The notes: generated from the sequence alone by a model not told the origin. 64,000 nt of DNA from CAYTTA01 sp964440655 (GCA_964440655.1 CAYTTA010000002.1:65681-129680); one strand, 5' to 3'; counted from the first letter of the stretch, positions 10,192 to 19,762 are shown. Numbers and translations are program-made.

Positions 10192-10914
10192 ATGATCTCT
10201 TTCCTTTTTCAAACGACAGACGGAGCTTATGCCGATTCCCTGGCAGAGCTGCTGATGGAGGATACCTCCATGTCCCTTTTGGATCTGCTCTACCAGGGTG
10301 GCTTCCTGATGATCCCCCTGTTTCTCCTGTCGATCCTGACGGTCTATGTGATCGCAGAACGGTGGAGATTTCTGAACCGGACAGCGATGGAGATCGAGCC
10401 GTTTCTGAACAACATCGAAGCGTTGCTGAAGGCGGGTGACCAGGCCAGAGCCCTGGAACAGTGTGACCGCCATGACAAGCCGCTTGCCCGTATTCTCAAG
10501 AGCGGTATACGCCGGCTCGGTCGTCCCCTTCAGGATATTGAGGAGGCGATCCGGAATGCAGGCAAAAAGGAGGTGTTTGAGTTTGATACGAGAGTGAGCT
10601 GGCTGGCCACCATTGCCGGGGTGGCTCCGCTGATCGGATTTACCGGAACCGTTACCGGGATGATCCGGGCTTTCATGGATATCCAGGCGCTGGAGGGGAA
10701 TGTCAATCCGAGCGTTCTCGCGGGGGGGATCTGGGAAGCACTCATCACCACCGTGGTGGGGCTTGTGATCGGGATTGTGGCCTATGGCGCCTACAACTAC
10801 TTCATCGGCCGGATCAAGCGTCTCGTCTTTGAACTGGAGTCTGCCTCCGCCGATTTCATCGACATGCTTCAGTCGCCGACCCCCAAGAGAAGCCGGAGCG
10901 AGGTACCCTACTGA
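10192..10914 (+). CDS. MotA/TolQ/ExbB proton-channel family protein
   Basis: The 240-residue product has three hydrophobic segments (about residues 33-55, 140-165 and 180-205) and the family signature APLIGFTGTVTGMIRAF around residue 145. TolQ/ExbB proteins form a pentameric proton channel with a TolR/ExbD dimer and drive a TonB or TolA protein. The start at 10192 gives the FLFQ-then-SLLDLL N-terminus seen in Bacteroidota members. The stop overlaps the next start by 1 bp (TGATG). Whether it serves the Tol (division) or Exb (uptake) role cannot be decided from the protein alone; the SPOR neighbour hints at division. Confidence 0.88.
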   Translation: MISFLFQTTDGAYADSLAELLMEDTSMSLLDLLYQGGFLMIPLFLLSILTVYVIAERWRFLNRTAMEIEPFLNNIEALLKAGDQARALEQCDRHDKPLARILKSGIRRLGRPLQDIEEAIRNAGKKEVFEFDTRVSWLATIAGVAPLIGFTGTVTGMIRAFMDIQALEGNVNPSVLAGGIWEALITTVVGLVIGIVAYGAYNYFIGRIKRLVFELESASADFIDMLQSPTPKRSRSEVPY

Positions 10915-11321
10915 TGGACTTTCGAAAGGAGAACGGCCAGTATGAACCGATGACGGTCTTCTCGCAGGCGGGACTGACCGACATCATCATGCTGCTTCTC
11001 ATATTTTTCCTTCTCACCTCCTCCTTTGTAACCAATGTGGGAATCCAGGTAAACGTGCCGCAGGCCGATGCGGGAACACTGACCGACAGTCGGCACATAC
11101 CGGTCGCGATCACTCCCGACGGAACCTTTTATGTGAATGGCGAGCAGGTGGCACGGGGATCACTCTCGGGCGTACTGCGCAGCGAGCATCAGCGGAACCC
11201 GCAGGGCATGCTGGTTATCCGGGCGGACCGGGATGCGCGGGTGGATGATGCGGTCTATGTCATGAACATCGGCAAGGCGCTCAATATGAATATTGTCATG
11301 GCGACCGAGAGGTCGAACTGA
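10914..11321 (+). CDS. TolR/ExbD family protein
   Basis: The 135-residue product has one N-terminal transmembrane helix preceded by the conserved proton-path aspartate (LTDIIMLLLIFFLL) and a periplasmic domain ending in the typical AFRxMN-like KALNMNIVMAT strand. It has the usual ExbD/TolR length. It starts within the stop of the TolQ/ExbB gene and is followed 5 bp later by a TonB-type gene, so the three form a tight operon and most likely one motor complex in the inner membrane. Confidence 0.9.
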   Translation: MDFRKENGQYEPMTVFSQAGLTDIIMLLLIFFLLTSSFVTNVGIQVNVPQADAGTLTDSRHIPVAITPDGTFYVNGEQVARGSLSGVLRSEHQRNPQGMLVIRADRDARVDDAVYVMNIGKALNMNIVMATERSN

Positions 11322-11326
11322 ACCGG

Positions 11327-12157
11327 ATGCTGGAGTGGCTGAAATCCCATATCAACGATGACAACCGGTTCGGATGGATCGTCACCCTGGCACTGCATCT
11401 GCTGCTTCTGCTGCTTGCCTTTCTCTATCACATCCAGTCCGGTTATACCGGACGCCCCTCCTGGATCGAGGTGACACTGGGAGAATATCAGACCGGTACC
11501 CAGGCCCAGTATGCCGAACAGCGGCAGGAGGAGGTTCAGACCCGCCCTGATCCGGCGGAAGTCCAGCCGGAGGAGCCCGACCCTGAAGTCCTCGAGCCGG
11601 AGGAGATTCCCGAGCAGCGTTCCGAAGAGACGGCAACACCGGTCGATCTTCCCGAGCAGCCCGAGGAGATTGTCGACCCTGAAACGGTGGAGACGCCGGT
11701 AACCGACCGGATCGACCCGACCGTCGTTCCTGAACAGCGGCAGGAAGAGGTGGAGTCTCCCCCGCGGACCCAGCAGGACGACCAGATTGTGGAGGGTGCG
11801 GAGGAGAGCGGTGATGAACGGGGTGTGCGCGGTGACCTGAATGTGGATCAGGGGACGGGACGGGACCTGCAGCGCTCTTCCCCCTATGACCTCCGATGGG
11901 AGGGGGATCTGGACCGGACGCCCATGGTCCAGCCGCTTCCGGAGAATACCCAGGATGTGGAGGCGGTCATTACGGTGCGATTCGAGGTGTTTCCGAACGG
12001 TGCGATCGGTCGCATCATCCCTCTCATCAAGATGAACCCGGAGCTGGAGAGAGAGGTGATGAGCACTCTCCGCAACTGGCGCTTCTCGCGTCTCCCTTCG
12101 GGGGTGCCCCAGGAGCCGCAGTGGGGCACGATCACATTCCGCTTTGTAATGAATTGA
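11327..12157 (+). CDS. TonB/TolA-type energy transducer
   Basis: The 276-residue protein has one membrane helix near residues 18-38 (VTLALHLLLLLLAFLY), a long Pro/Glu-rich spacer (about residues 60-180, with repeated EQRQEEV and PEE units) and a C-terminal TonB-like domain that contains AVITVRFEVFPNGAIG and a closing ITFRF strand. This layout fits a transducer that reaches across the periplasm to the outer membrane. The unusually acidic spacer differs from the Pro-Lys spacers of classical TonB. It closes the HU-SPOR/TolQR cluster. Confidence 0.82.
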   Translation: MLEWLKSHINDDNRFGWIVTLALHLLLLLLAFLYHIQSGYTGRPSWIEVTLGEYQTGTQAQYAEQRQEEVQTRPDPAEVQPEEPDPEVLEPEEIPEQRSEETATPVDLPEQPEEIVDPETVETPVTDRIDPTVVPEQRQEEVESPPRTQQDDQIVEGAEESGDERGVRGDLNVDQGTGRDLQRSSPYDLRWEGDLDRTPMVQPLPENTQDVEAVITVRFEVFPNGAIGRIIPLIKMNPELEREVMSTLRNWRFSRLPSGVPQEPQWGTITFRFVMN

Positions 12158-12232
12158 GCCGGAATCCCGTATTGAACGGAGCCGGAAGCGTGGGATGATC
12201 TGAACCGGAAGAAGTTGCGCCGGATTGTCAGG

Positions 12233-14704
12233 TCACTCCCTGCTCAACCTCTCTGCCTGCTCCACTCCCCAGATCTCCTCGGCATAATTGAGGATTGTTC
12301 TGTCGGAAGAGAAGTATCCCATCCGGGCAACGTTGAGCAGGGCTTTCCTGTACCAGGCATCGGGGTCGCGGTAGAGCTCCTCCGCCTTTCTCTGCGCTTC
12401 CATATAGGCGGTGAAATCGGCCAGGACCAGAAAATAGTCCCCCTTTCGAAAGAGAGCATCCAGAACAGGCTCGAACAGATGCCGTTCACCCGGACTGTAG
12501 TAACCATCCCGGATCTGGTCGATCACCCTCTTCAGCTCTTCGTTGTTGTGGTAATAGCTCCACGGGTCATACCCCTCATGCCGAAGGGCTTCCACCTCCT
12601 CGACGGTATGACCGAAGATGAAGATGTTCTCGTCACCCACCTCTTCACGGATCTCCACATTGGCCCCGTCCAGCGTTCCGATGGTGAGAGCGCCGTTGAG
12701 GGCGAACTTCATGTTGCCGGTTCCGGATGCTTCCATTCCGGCCGTGGAGATCTGTTCGGAGAGATCGGCGGCGGGGATCATCCGCTCAGCCAGTGATACA
12801 CTGTAGTTCTCCAGAAAAAGAGATTTGAGCCGGTCACCAACCCGCGGATCGCTGTTGATCTTCTCGCTGATGGAGTTGATCAGTTTGATGTGCAGCTTGG
12901 CCATTACATACCCGGGTGCCGCCTTGCCGGCAAAGAGGATGGTGCGGGGAACCATCTCCGCATCGGGATTATCGATGATTCGGTTGTAGAGGACCGCTGC
13001 ATGGAGGGCGCACATCAGCTGCCGCTTGTATTCATGGATCCTCTTTATCTGGATGTCGAAGAGAGAATTTCTGTTGATCGGAACTCCGTAGCCCGCTTCA
13101 ATGAAATCGGCCAGCCGCTCCTTGTTCCGCTTTTTGATCCCGGCAAACCGTTTCATGAACTCCGCATCCCCGGTAAGAGGTTCGAGGCGCCGGAGCTCCT
13201 CCAGCCGGGTGATCCACCCCTCCCCGATACGGGAAGAGATCAGGTCGGCCAGTTCCCGGTTGCACTGACGGAGCCAGCGACGGGGGCTGATTCCGTTGGT
13301 CTTGTTGGTGAACCGCTCGGGCCAGAGCTCATAAAAATCGCGGAAAAGGGTCTTCTTGAGAAGGTCGCTGTGAAGCCGTGCCACCCCGTTGATCTTGTGG
13401 GAGCCGACGATGCCCAGCGACGCCATCCGCACCACGGGATCCTCCCCTTCGCTCACAATCGACATCCTTCCGATCCGGTTCGGATCGCTGCTCACCTTCT
13501 GGACCTCGGCCAGAAACCTCCGGTTGATCTCATAGATGATCTGCAGGTGCCGGGGCAGGAGCGAACGGAGCAGGGAGACCGGCCACTTCTCAAGCGCTTC
13601 GGGAAGCAGCGTGTGGTTTGTATAGGCGACGGTCGGAACCACCAGCTCCCAGCTCTTCTCCCAGGGGAGCCCCTCCTCGTCGATAAGGATTCTCATCAGC
13701 TCGGGGACGACCAGGTTGGGATGGGTGTCATTGCACTGGATCGCCACTTTTTCAGGAAGCTTTCGCCAGTCGCTGTGGACTTTCCGGAACCGGCGCAGAA
13801 TATCCTGAACCGATGCCGCCACAAGGAAGTACTCCTGCTTCAGGCGGAGCTCCTGTCCGACAAACACCTTGTCGTTCGGATAGAGGACCCGGGAGATGTT
13901 CTCGTTCAGCTGTATGTCACGGACGGCATCGATATACTGTCCCTGATTGAAACTTTTCAGGTCAAGGGTGGATGAGGATGCTGCTTTCCAGAGACGCAGA
14001 TTGTTGACCACTCCGTTCCGGTAGCCGGGAACCGGAGTATCGTAGGCGATGGCCAGGGTCTCGTGGCGGTTTCTCCAGTCAAACCGGAGGTTCCCTTCAT
14101 GATCCTGCCAGGGGACAGATTCTCCATGGAAATAGACCGGATACTGGGTTTTTGGCCGCACCGTGTCCCATGGATTTCCATATCGGAGCCAGAGGTCGGG
14201 CTTCTCCACCTGATATCCGTTCTCGATGCTCTGGTAGAAAATTCCGTAGTCATACCGGATCCCGTACCCGATGGCGGGGATTCCGAGGGTAGCCATCGAA
14301 TCGAGAAAACAGGCGGCCAGCCGTCCCAGCCCTCCGTTTCCAAGCCCGGCATCCCACTCCACTTCCCGGAGCCGGTCATACTCCAGTCCCAGCTCCTCCA
14401 CCACGTCGGAGACCAGATCCTGAACACCCAGATTGATAAGCATGTTGTCAAGCAGCCGCCCGATCAGGTACTCCATGGAGAGATAGTAGACCCGTTTCGA
14501 GTCGTTCCGGTACCAGGTCTGCTGGGTGTCGATCCAGCGGTCATGGAGCCGGTCCAGCAGGGAGAGGACCACACTCCGGTAGTGATCCCAGTCGGTCGCA
14601 GAGAAGTGATCCTTGGCCAAGGTGTAGCGCAGATGCTGGCGGATATCCTCCCTGAAGGCGTCGGCATCCATTCCGGTCCGGGGGTTCCTGACATTCTGTT
14701 TCAT
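12233..14704 (-). CDS. glgP: Glycogen/maltodextrin phosphorylase
   Basis: The 823-residue product is the usual length for GT35 phosphorylases, which release glucose 1-phosphate from alpha-1,4-glucan ends. Visible markers are NGGLGRLAACFLDS in the N-terminal half and the PLP-binding segment EASGTGNMKFALNG near the C-terminal third, whose lysine holds the cofactor. The start is the ATG at 14704, preceded by GGAG; the longer reading upstream would run into ispE. ispE ends 23 bp upstream, so the two may be co-transcribed. It is part of a dispersed glucan set with glgB, malQ and the GT5 protein. Confidence 0.96.
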   Translation of the reverse strand: MKQNVRNPRTGMDADAFREDIRQHLRYTLAKDHFSATDWDHYRSVVLSLLDRLHDRWIDTQQTWYRNDSKRVYYLSMEYLIGRLLDNMLINLGVQDLVSDVVEELGLEYDRLREVEWDAGLGNGGLGRLAACFLDSMATLGIPAIGYGIRYDYGIFYQSIENGYQVEKPDLWLRYGNPWDTVRPKTQYPVYFHGESVPWQDHEGNLRFDWRNRHETLAIAYDTPVPGYRNGVVNNLRLWKAASSSTLDLKSFNQGQYIDAVRDIQLNENISRVLYPNDKVFVGQELRLKQEYFLVAASVQDILRRFRKVHSDWRKLPEKVAIQCNDTHPNLVVPELMRILIDEEGLPWEKSWELVVPTVAYTNHTLLPEALEKWPVSLLRSLLPRHLQIIYEINRRFLAEVQKVSSDPNRIGRMSIVSEGEDPVVRMASLGIVGSHKINGVARLHSDLLKKTLFRDFYELWPERFTNKTNGISPRRWLRQCNRELADLISSRIGEGWITRLEELRRLEPLTGDAEFMKRFAGIKKRNKERLADFIEAGYGVPINRNSLFDIQIKRIHEYKRQLMCALHAAVLYNRIIDNPDAEMVPRTILFAGKAAPGYVMAKLHIKLINSISEKINSDPRVGDRLKSLFLENYSVSLAERMIPAADLSEQISTAGMEASGTGNMKFALNGALTIGTLDGANVEIREEVGDENIFIFGHTVEEVEALRHEGYDPWSYYHNNEELKRVIDQIRDGYYSPGERHLFEPVLDALFRKGDYFLVLADFTAYMEAQRKAEELYRDPDAWYRKALLNVARMGYFSSDRTILNYAEEIWGVEQAERLSRE

Positions 14705-14727
14705 GTTGATCTCCGGTTTGATCGCGT

Positions 14728-15591
14728 TTACTCGCGGGAGTAGATCTTCAGATCGGGCCGGAATCCCGGCCGGGTGAGGTTGGTCCTGTAGCCCAGCCCC
14801 TGAAAGGATTCCCACGCATGGTGTGCGACAAAATCCTGTTCGAAAAGGCCGTAGACAGCGGAACCGCTGCCGCTCATGGAGGCAAAGTCGGCCCCGAATT
14901 CATAGAACTGATCCCGCAGGTTGCCCACCAGTTCATAGCGTGCAACCACCGGTCCCTCCAGGTCGTTCTGCAGAAGATAGCGCCACTCTTCGGGTGGCTC
15001 TTCAAGCAGCACCTTTCGCAGGGAGAACTCGGGCTCCGGATCGGGGACAGAGAGACGGTAGGCCTCCGCTGTCGAGCTCTCGAAGCCCGGCCAGACAGTG
15101 ACAATCCAGGAATCGGGCTGGATGTCGAGCGGCTCGATCTCGTGGCCTGTTCCGCTTGCAATGCCCGGACTCCCCTTCAGGAAAAAAGCGATGTCGCTGC
15201 CCAGTTCCCGGCTAAGGTCGATCAGCTCATCGTCTGAAAGACCCGCCGCCTCCAGCTTGTTGAGGATCCGCAAGGTGAGGGCTGCATTGCTGCTTCCGCC
15301 TCCCAGTCCCGCCCCTGCAGGGACATTTTTGGTCACATTGAAGGAGTAGTGCTTTCGCAGACCGACATAGCGCTCAAAGATGGCGTAAGCCTGACGGATC
15401 AGATTCCGTTCATCGACCGGAATGGATGGGTCGCTCATACGGAGTATCATCCTCTCATGCTCCCGGACTTCAAAGCGGTCTCTCCACTCGATAAAGCAGA
15501 GGCCGGTCTCGATGGAGTGATAGCCGGTGGGGAGCCTCTCCAGAACATGAAGACCCAGATTGATCTTGGCATACGATTCAGCGATCCACAT
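14728..15591 (-). CDS. ispE: 4-diphosphocytidyl-2-C-methyl-D-erythritol kinase
   Basis: The 287-residue product is a GHMP kinase of the non-mevalonate isoprenoid pathway. It has the opening AESYAKINLGLHVL, the ATP-binding loop PAGAGLGGGSSNAA, the acidic GSDIAFF segment and the late SGSGSAVYGLF loop. The start chosen is the ATG at 15591, just before the conserved AKINL strand; an upstream in-frame ATG at 15696 would add 35 residues without family similarity. No Shine-Dalgarno sequence is obvious. glgP follows after 23 bp. Confidence 0.94.
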   Translation of the reverse strand: MWIAESYAKINLGLHVLERLPTGYHSIETGLCFIEWRDRFEVREHERMILRMSDPSIPVDERNLIRQAYAIFERYVGLRKHYSFNVTKNVPAGAGLGGGSSNAALTLRILNKLEAAGLSDDELIDLSRELGSDIAFFLKGSPGIASGTGHEIEPLDIQPDSWIVTVWPGFESSTAEAYRLSVPDPEPEFSLRKVLLEEPPEEWRYLLQNDLEGPVVARYELVGNLRDQFYEFGADFASMSGSGSAVYGLFEQDFVAHHAWESFQGLGYRTNLTRPGFRPDLKIYSRE

Positions 15592-15934
15592 AGGCGAGAG
15601 GTCAGAATAAGGGATTTCCGGCTTGATGGTTGAAGACCACCGCTCAAAATACGGCAGATCCCCATTAAACTCATCACGATAGGCCGGACCGGGCAACCGG
15701 TGCAGGATTCTTGATTCCCGGTTTCAGAAAGAGTACACTTTACCGGTTTCGGAGCCCGGTTTTATCCCGGGCCGATCCCGGGAGATCTCCCTGAATAAAA
15801 CCGGGGGAATTCCGGGCAGGGACCCTCCGGCCGGGGAAGAACCCGGACTTTTGCCGGTGAGACCCTGGCGCAGATTCCTGCCGGGACGCCGGCCCGGGTC
15901 GGCATCGTCAGGTCAGACAATCAATACAATCGTC
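15592..15934. promoter_or_regulatory. Divergent intergenic region with nested palindromes
   Basis: This 343-bp stretch separates ispE (-) and the PQQ dehydrogenase (+) and should hold both promoters. An 11-bp perfect inverted repeat, CCCGGTTTTAT at 15755-15765 and ATAAAACCGGG at 15795-15805, encloses two copies of TCCCGGG. This nested symmetry could be an operator or an RNA hairpin. No RNA family was recognised and no gene is supported. Confidence 0.4.
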
Positions 15935-18157
15935 ATGCAACGAACAGCATACTCCAGTTTTTTCTCGATCTCTTCTTTCCGTCTGTTTGCGGGTCTGTTT
16001 GTCGGGGCACTGCTCCTTTCAGGGTGCGGGTCCGATGTGACTCCGGACCATGACCCTGAACAGTTCCGCAGCTGGGATACCTACAAGGGGGACGCCGGGA
16101 GCAGCAGCTACTCCTCCCTGGACCAGATCAACCGCGACAATGTTCACCTTCTGCAGGAGGCGTGGCGTTTCCACACAGGAGACCAGGATAGTGCCCGGGG
16201 GCGGCTGATCGAGACCAATCCGATTGTGGTGGACGGTGTGATGTATGTGGTCTCTCCACTGCTGAAGGTGATCGCCCTTCAGGCCGATACCGGAGAGGAG
16301 ATCTGGAGATTTGATCCCTACGTGGGTCGAGAGGAGAAAGATCTGCATGTGAACCGGGGGGTGGCATACTGGGAGGAGGGCGAGGACCGGAGGATTCTCT
16401 TCACGGCGGGTCATGAGCTGATCGCTCTTCATGCCGGGACGGGAGAGATCATCCCCGATTTCGGCGAGAACGGCCGGGTAAACCTGAAAGAGGGACTGGC
16501 GAGGCCTCTGGAGGATGTCTTTGTACGGTCCACCTCCCCCGGCATCATCTATGAAGATCTGATCATTCTGGGTTCGGAGGTGATGGAGCACTACGACGCC
16601 TCCCCCGGCTATATACGTGCCTACAACGTGCGGACGGGCGATCGGGTCTGGACCTTCCATACCATTCCCCAGCCGGGCGAATTCGGCCACGACACCTGGG
16701 AGGACGAGGATGCATGGACTCATGTGGGCGGGGCCAATGCCTGGGGCGGGATGAGCCTGGATCCGGAGACCGGCACCGTCTTCATTCCGACCGGATCGGC
16801 CACAGACGATTTCTATGGAGGGTTCCGCAAGGGATCCAACCTGTTTGCCAATACCGTGCTGGCACTCGATGCGCGCACCGGAGAGAGAAAGTGGCACTAC
16901 CAGACCATTCACCACGACCTGTGGGACTATGATCTTCCGGCGCCTCCCAACCTGGTGACGGTGGTGCAGGGTCGCAAGAAGATCCCCGCAGTGGCCCAGG
17001 TGTCGAAGAACGGATTCATCTACCTCCTGGACCGGGAGACGGGCGAGCCTCTCTTCCCGGTTGTTGACCGGCCGGTACCCGCCTCGGACGTGGAGGGTGA
17101 AGAGGCGTGGCCGACCCAGCCCTACCCGACCCTTCCGGAACCTTTTGCCCGACAGGGGATGACGGAGGAGGATCTCTCCGACGTTTTCCCGGAGTCTCTG
17201 CCCCATCTGAAGGAGATCTTCCGCGGTTACCGGCACGAGGGGCTCTATACCCCGCCCAGCGAGCGTGGCACGGTGATCCTTCCGGGAACAAGGGGAGGCG
17301 CCGAGTGGGGCGGAGCGGCAGTGGATCCGGCCACCGGGTGGCTCTACATCAATGCGAACGAGTCGGCAGAGATCATGACTCTCAGGAAGATTGAAGGGGA
17401 GAGAAGGTCGGGCTCCGAGCGCCTCTTCGCGCTGAGCTGCGGAAGCTGCCACGGAATGAACGGCGAAGGGCGGGCGGGTATCCCGGCCCTGGCCGGTGTG
17501 ACGGAGCGGCGGAGCCGTGACCAGATTGCAGGGATCATCCGTACAGGAAGCGGACGGATGCCGTCGTTTTCAACCCTGTCCGACGCCAGGATCGAAGGGC
17601 TGATCGATTATCTTGCTACGCTGGGAGGGCAGGAGTCCTCCCGTGCGGAAGGGGTGAATGACGGTACTTCCACCACATCCGGAAACAACTCTGAAAGCGG
17701 AAGCGGCGAATCTGCCCGCTATGTGAACGTGACCGCCTACTCCACTTTTACAGGTCCGGAGGGATACCAGGCGATCAAGCCGCCATGGGGCACCCTGAAC
17801 GCCGTCGATCTCAACACGGGAAAGATCGCCTGGAAAGTGACGCTCGGGTTCCATCCGGAGCTTCGGGAGATGGGGATTCCGGATACCGGAACGCCCAACA
17901 TAGGGGGTCCGATCGTGACAGCGGGGGGACTGGTCTTCATCGGGGCGACCCGGGATGAGATGATCCGTGCATTCGACAAGGAGACAGGCGAGATGGTTTG
18001 GGAGCACAAACTTCCTGCCGGAGGCTACGCGACACCGGCCACCTATGAAGTGGACGGGAAGCAGTATCTGGTGATTGCGGCGGGTGGTGGACGGGGAACT
18101 CCCTACAGTGATCTCTACATCGCCTTCTCACTGCCCGATGAAGCAGTCAGGCGGTAA
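15935..18157 (+). CDS. PQQ-dependent dehydrogenase lipoprotein with inserted cytochrome c domain
   Basis: The 740-residue product starts with a lipoprotein signal (lipobox LLLSGC). It then shows the PQQ beta-propeller repeats of the glucose/alcohol/quinate dehydrogenase family (for example WRFHTGDQDSARG, GDRVWTFHTIPQPGEFGHDTWED, WGGMSLDPETG). Around residue 500 a CGSCH heme-binding motif begins a small cytochrome c domain (about residues 490-590, with a likely Met ligand in GRMPSF). The propeller then resumes and closes with IAWKVTLGFHPELREMGIPDTGTPNIGG-type strands. It would oxidise a sugar or alcohol outside the cytoplasm and pass electrons to the heme. No pqq biosynthesis genes are in the window. 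The start is set by the signal peptide. Confidence 0.85.
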   Translation: MQRTAYSSFFSISSFRLFAGLFVGALLLSGCGSDVTPDHDPEQFRSWDTYKGDAGSSSYSSLDQINRDNVHLLQEAWRFHTGDQDSARGRLIETNPIVVDGVMYVVSPLLKVIALQADTGEEIWRFDPYVGREEKDLHVNRGVAYWEEGEDRRILFTAGHELIALHAGTGEIIPDFGENGRVNLKEGLARPLEDVFVRSTSPGIIYEDLIILGSEVMEHYDASPGYIRAYNVRTGDRVWTFHTIPQPGEFGHDTWEDEDAWTHVGGANAWGGMSLDPETGTVFIPTGSATDDFYGGFRKGSNLFANTVLALDARTGERKWHYQTIHHDLWDYDLPAPPNLVTVVQGRKKIPAVAQVSKNGFIYLLDRETGEPLFPVVDRPVPASDVEGEEAWPTQPYPTLPEPFARQGMTEEDLSDVFPESLPHLKEIFRGYRHEGLYTPPSERGTVILPGTRGGAEWGGAAVDPATGWLYINANESAEIMTLRKIEGERRSGSERLFALSCGSCHGMNGEGRAGIPALAGVTERRSRDQIAGIIRTGSGRMPSFSTLSDARIEGLIDYLATLGGQESSRAEGVNDGTSTTSGNNSESGSGESARYVNVTAYSTFTGPEGYQAIKPPWGTLNAVDLNTGKIAWKVTLGFHPELREMGIPDTGTPNIGGPIVTAGGLVFIGATRDEMIRAFDKETGEMVWEHKLPAGGYATPATYEVDGKQYLVIAAGGGRGTPYSDLYIAFSLPDEAVRR

Positions 18158-18305
18158 GAACCGGCCCGGTGGTGGATCTCCGCCGCCGGCGGCTCTTCGG
18201 GTGATGCCGTTTCACTGACGACGGGGGGCTGCCGGTGGCTACCCGACGCTGAGGGTGGACGGAGGTGTTCCACCAGCAGGTCAAGCCCTGGAAGACGGGA
18301 CGGCC

Positions 18306-18320
18306 GGCGCCGCCGGCGCC
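18306..18320. terminator. GC-rich hairpin between convergent genes
   Basis: GGCGCC-GCC-GGCGCC is a perfect 6-bp stem just before the cca stop codon, with a T-rich stretch 10 bases downstream on the + strand. It may end transcription from the PQQ dehydrogenase gene. A second palindrome, GCCGCCGGCGGC, lies near 18182. The T-run is not adjacent, so the call is weak. Confidence 0.4.
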
Positions 18321-18323
18321 TCT

Positions 18324-19754
18324 TCATCCTTTTTTCTTCTCGGTTCCCAGGAGGTCACCGGCAATCTTCTCCATATACTCCAGGGCCTTCTCCCGGTCGT
18401 ACGGGATGATTCCGTCAAGAATCGCCTCCTTTACAGCGTTCTTGACCCTGCCGATCACGGGCCCCTCCTGCACGCCAAGCCTCTCCATGATGTCGTTCCC
18501 GGTTACCGGATTCTTCCAGTTCCGGATCCGGTCGAGCTCCTCCACCTCCCGGATCTTCTTCTCGACCCGGTCAAAGTTCTTCAGGTATTGCTTCACCTTC
18601 CGCTCGTTCTTGCTGGTGACATCGGCCCGGCAGAGAAGCATCAGGTCATCGATGTCATCCCCCGCCTCGAAGATCAGCCGGCGGATCGCGCTGTCGGTGA
18701 CCTCTTCCGATACCAGGGCGATCGGGCGGAGATGGAGACGCACCAGCTTCTGGACATACTTCATCCGCTCGTCCATCGGCTGGCCCAGACGCCGGAAGAT
18801 GCGCGCCACCCATCGCGCTCCGAGAGCATCGTGTCCATGGAATGTCCATCCGATACCGGGCACAAAGCGCTTGGTGGGGGGTTTGGCGATGTCATGTAAA
18901 ATGGCAGCCCAGCGGAGCCAGAGATTGTCCGACCGTTCCGCCACGTTGTCGAGCACCTCCAGCGTGTGCAGGTAGTTGTCCTTGTGCCGGATGCCGTTCA
19001 CCTCATCAACCCCCTGCAGTGCCACCATTTCGGGGAGGATCAGCTGCAGCAGGCCGGAGCGCAGCAGCAGCTGAAATCCGATGGAGGGTTTCGGAGCCAT
19101 CACAATCTTGTTGAGCTCCTCGACGATCCGCTCTTTTGAGATGATCCCGAGCCTGCCTGCCATCTGGCAGATCGCCTCCCAGGTCTCATCCTCGATCCGG
19201 AATTGCAGCTGCGTGGCGAACCGGATCGCCCGTAGCATCCGCAGGGGATCGTCGCTGAAGGTGCGGGCCGGATCGACCGGCGTGCGGATGAGCCGGTTCT
19301 TGAGATCCTGGATGCCGTTGAACGGATCGATCAGAAGGCCGAAAGAACCGGGATTCAGAGACCAGGAGAGAGCATTGATCGTAAGATCCCTCCTCTGCTG
19401 GTCATCCTCCAGGGTGCCGTCCTCCACGATCGGCTTTCGTGAGTCGCGGCGGTAACTCTCCTTCCGGGCTCCTACAAATTCCAGATCGAGGTTCTCGTGG
19501 CGGATATGTGCCGTGCCGAACTGCCTGAAGACCGACAGCTTCCGCGTGCCCAGTTTTCCGGCCACTTCCCGGGCGAGCCGGATGCCGGAACCGACCGTCA
19601 CGAAATCGATGTCGGGATCGGATTCCGGGTCCAGGCGGTCCAGATAGTAATCGCGTACATATCCTCCCACGACATAGACCTCCTGCCCGATAGAGGCCGC
19701 TGTCTCTCCTATCAGTCTGAACAGCTCCCGGTGTCGCGTGGGAATCTGATCCAT
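18324..19754 (-). CDS. cca: CCA tRNA nucleotidyltransferase with HD domain
   Basis: The 476-residue product is a class II nucleotidyltransferase that adds or repairs the 3' CCA of tRNA. Residues 30-35 are the GGYVRD motif and the catalytic aspartates lie at 48 and 50 (DPDID). RRDLTINAL and the RMLRAIRFA motif follow. An HD-phosphohydrolase segment (HDIAKPPTKRF, then FHGHDALG) sits in the middle. A member with an HD domain may also have phosphatase activity, and I cannot exclude a tRNA-only A-adding role. It starts 8 bp after the upstream nucleotidyltransferase stop. Confidence 0.92.
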   Translation of the reverse strand: MDQIPTRHRELFRLIGETAASIGQEVYVVGGYVRDYYLDRLDPESDPDIDFVTVGSGIRLAREVAGKLGTRKLSVFRQFGTAHIRHENLDLEFVGARKESYRRDSRKPIVEDGTLEDDQQRRDLTINALSWSLNPGSFGLLIDPFNGIQDLKNRLIRTPVDPARTFSDDPLRMLRAIRFATQLQFRIEDETWEAICQMAGRLGIISKERIVEELNKIVMAPKPSIGFQLLLRSGLLQLILPEMVALQGVDEVNGIRHKDNYLHTLEVLDNVAERSDNLWLRWAAILHDIAKPPTKRFVPGIGWTFHGHDALGARWVARIFRRLGQPMDERMKYVQKLVRLHLRPIALVSEEVTDSAIRRLIFEAGDDIDDLMLLCRADVTSKNERKVKQYLKNFDRVEKKIREVEELDRIRNWKNPVTGNDIMERLGVQEGPVIGRVKNAVKEAILDGIIPYDREKALEYMEKIAGDLLGTEKKKG

Positions 19755-19762
19755 GGCAGCGG

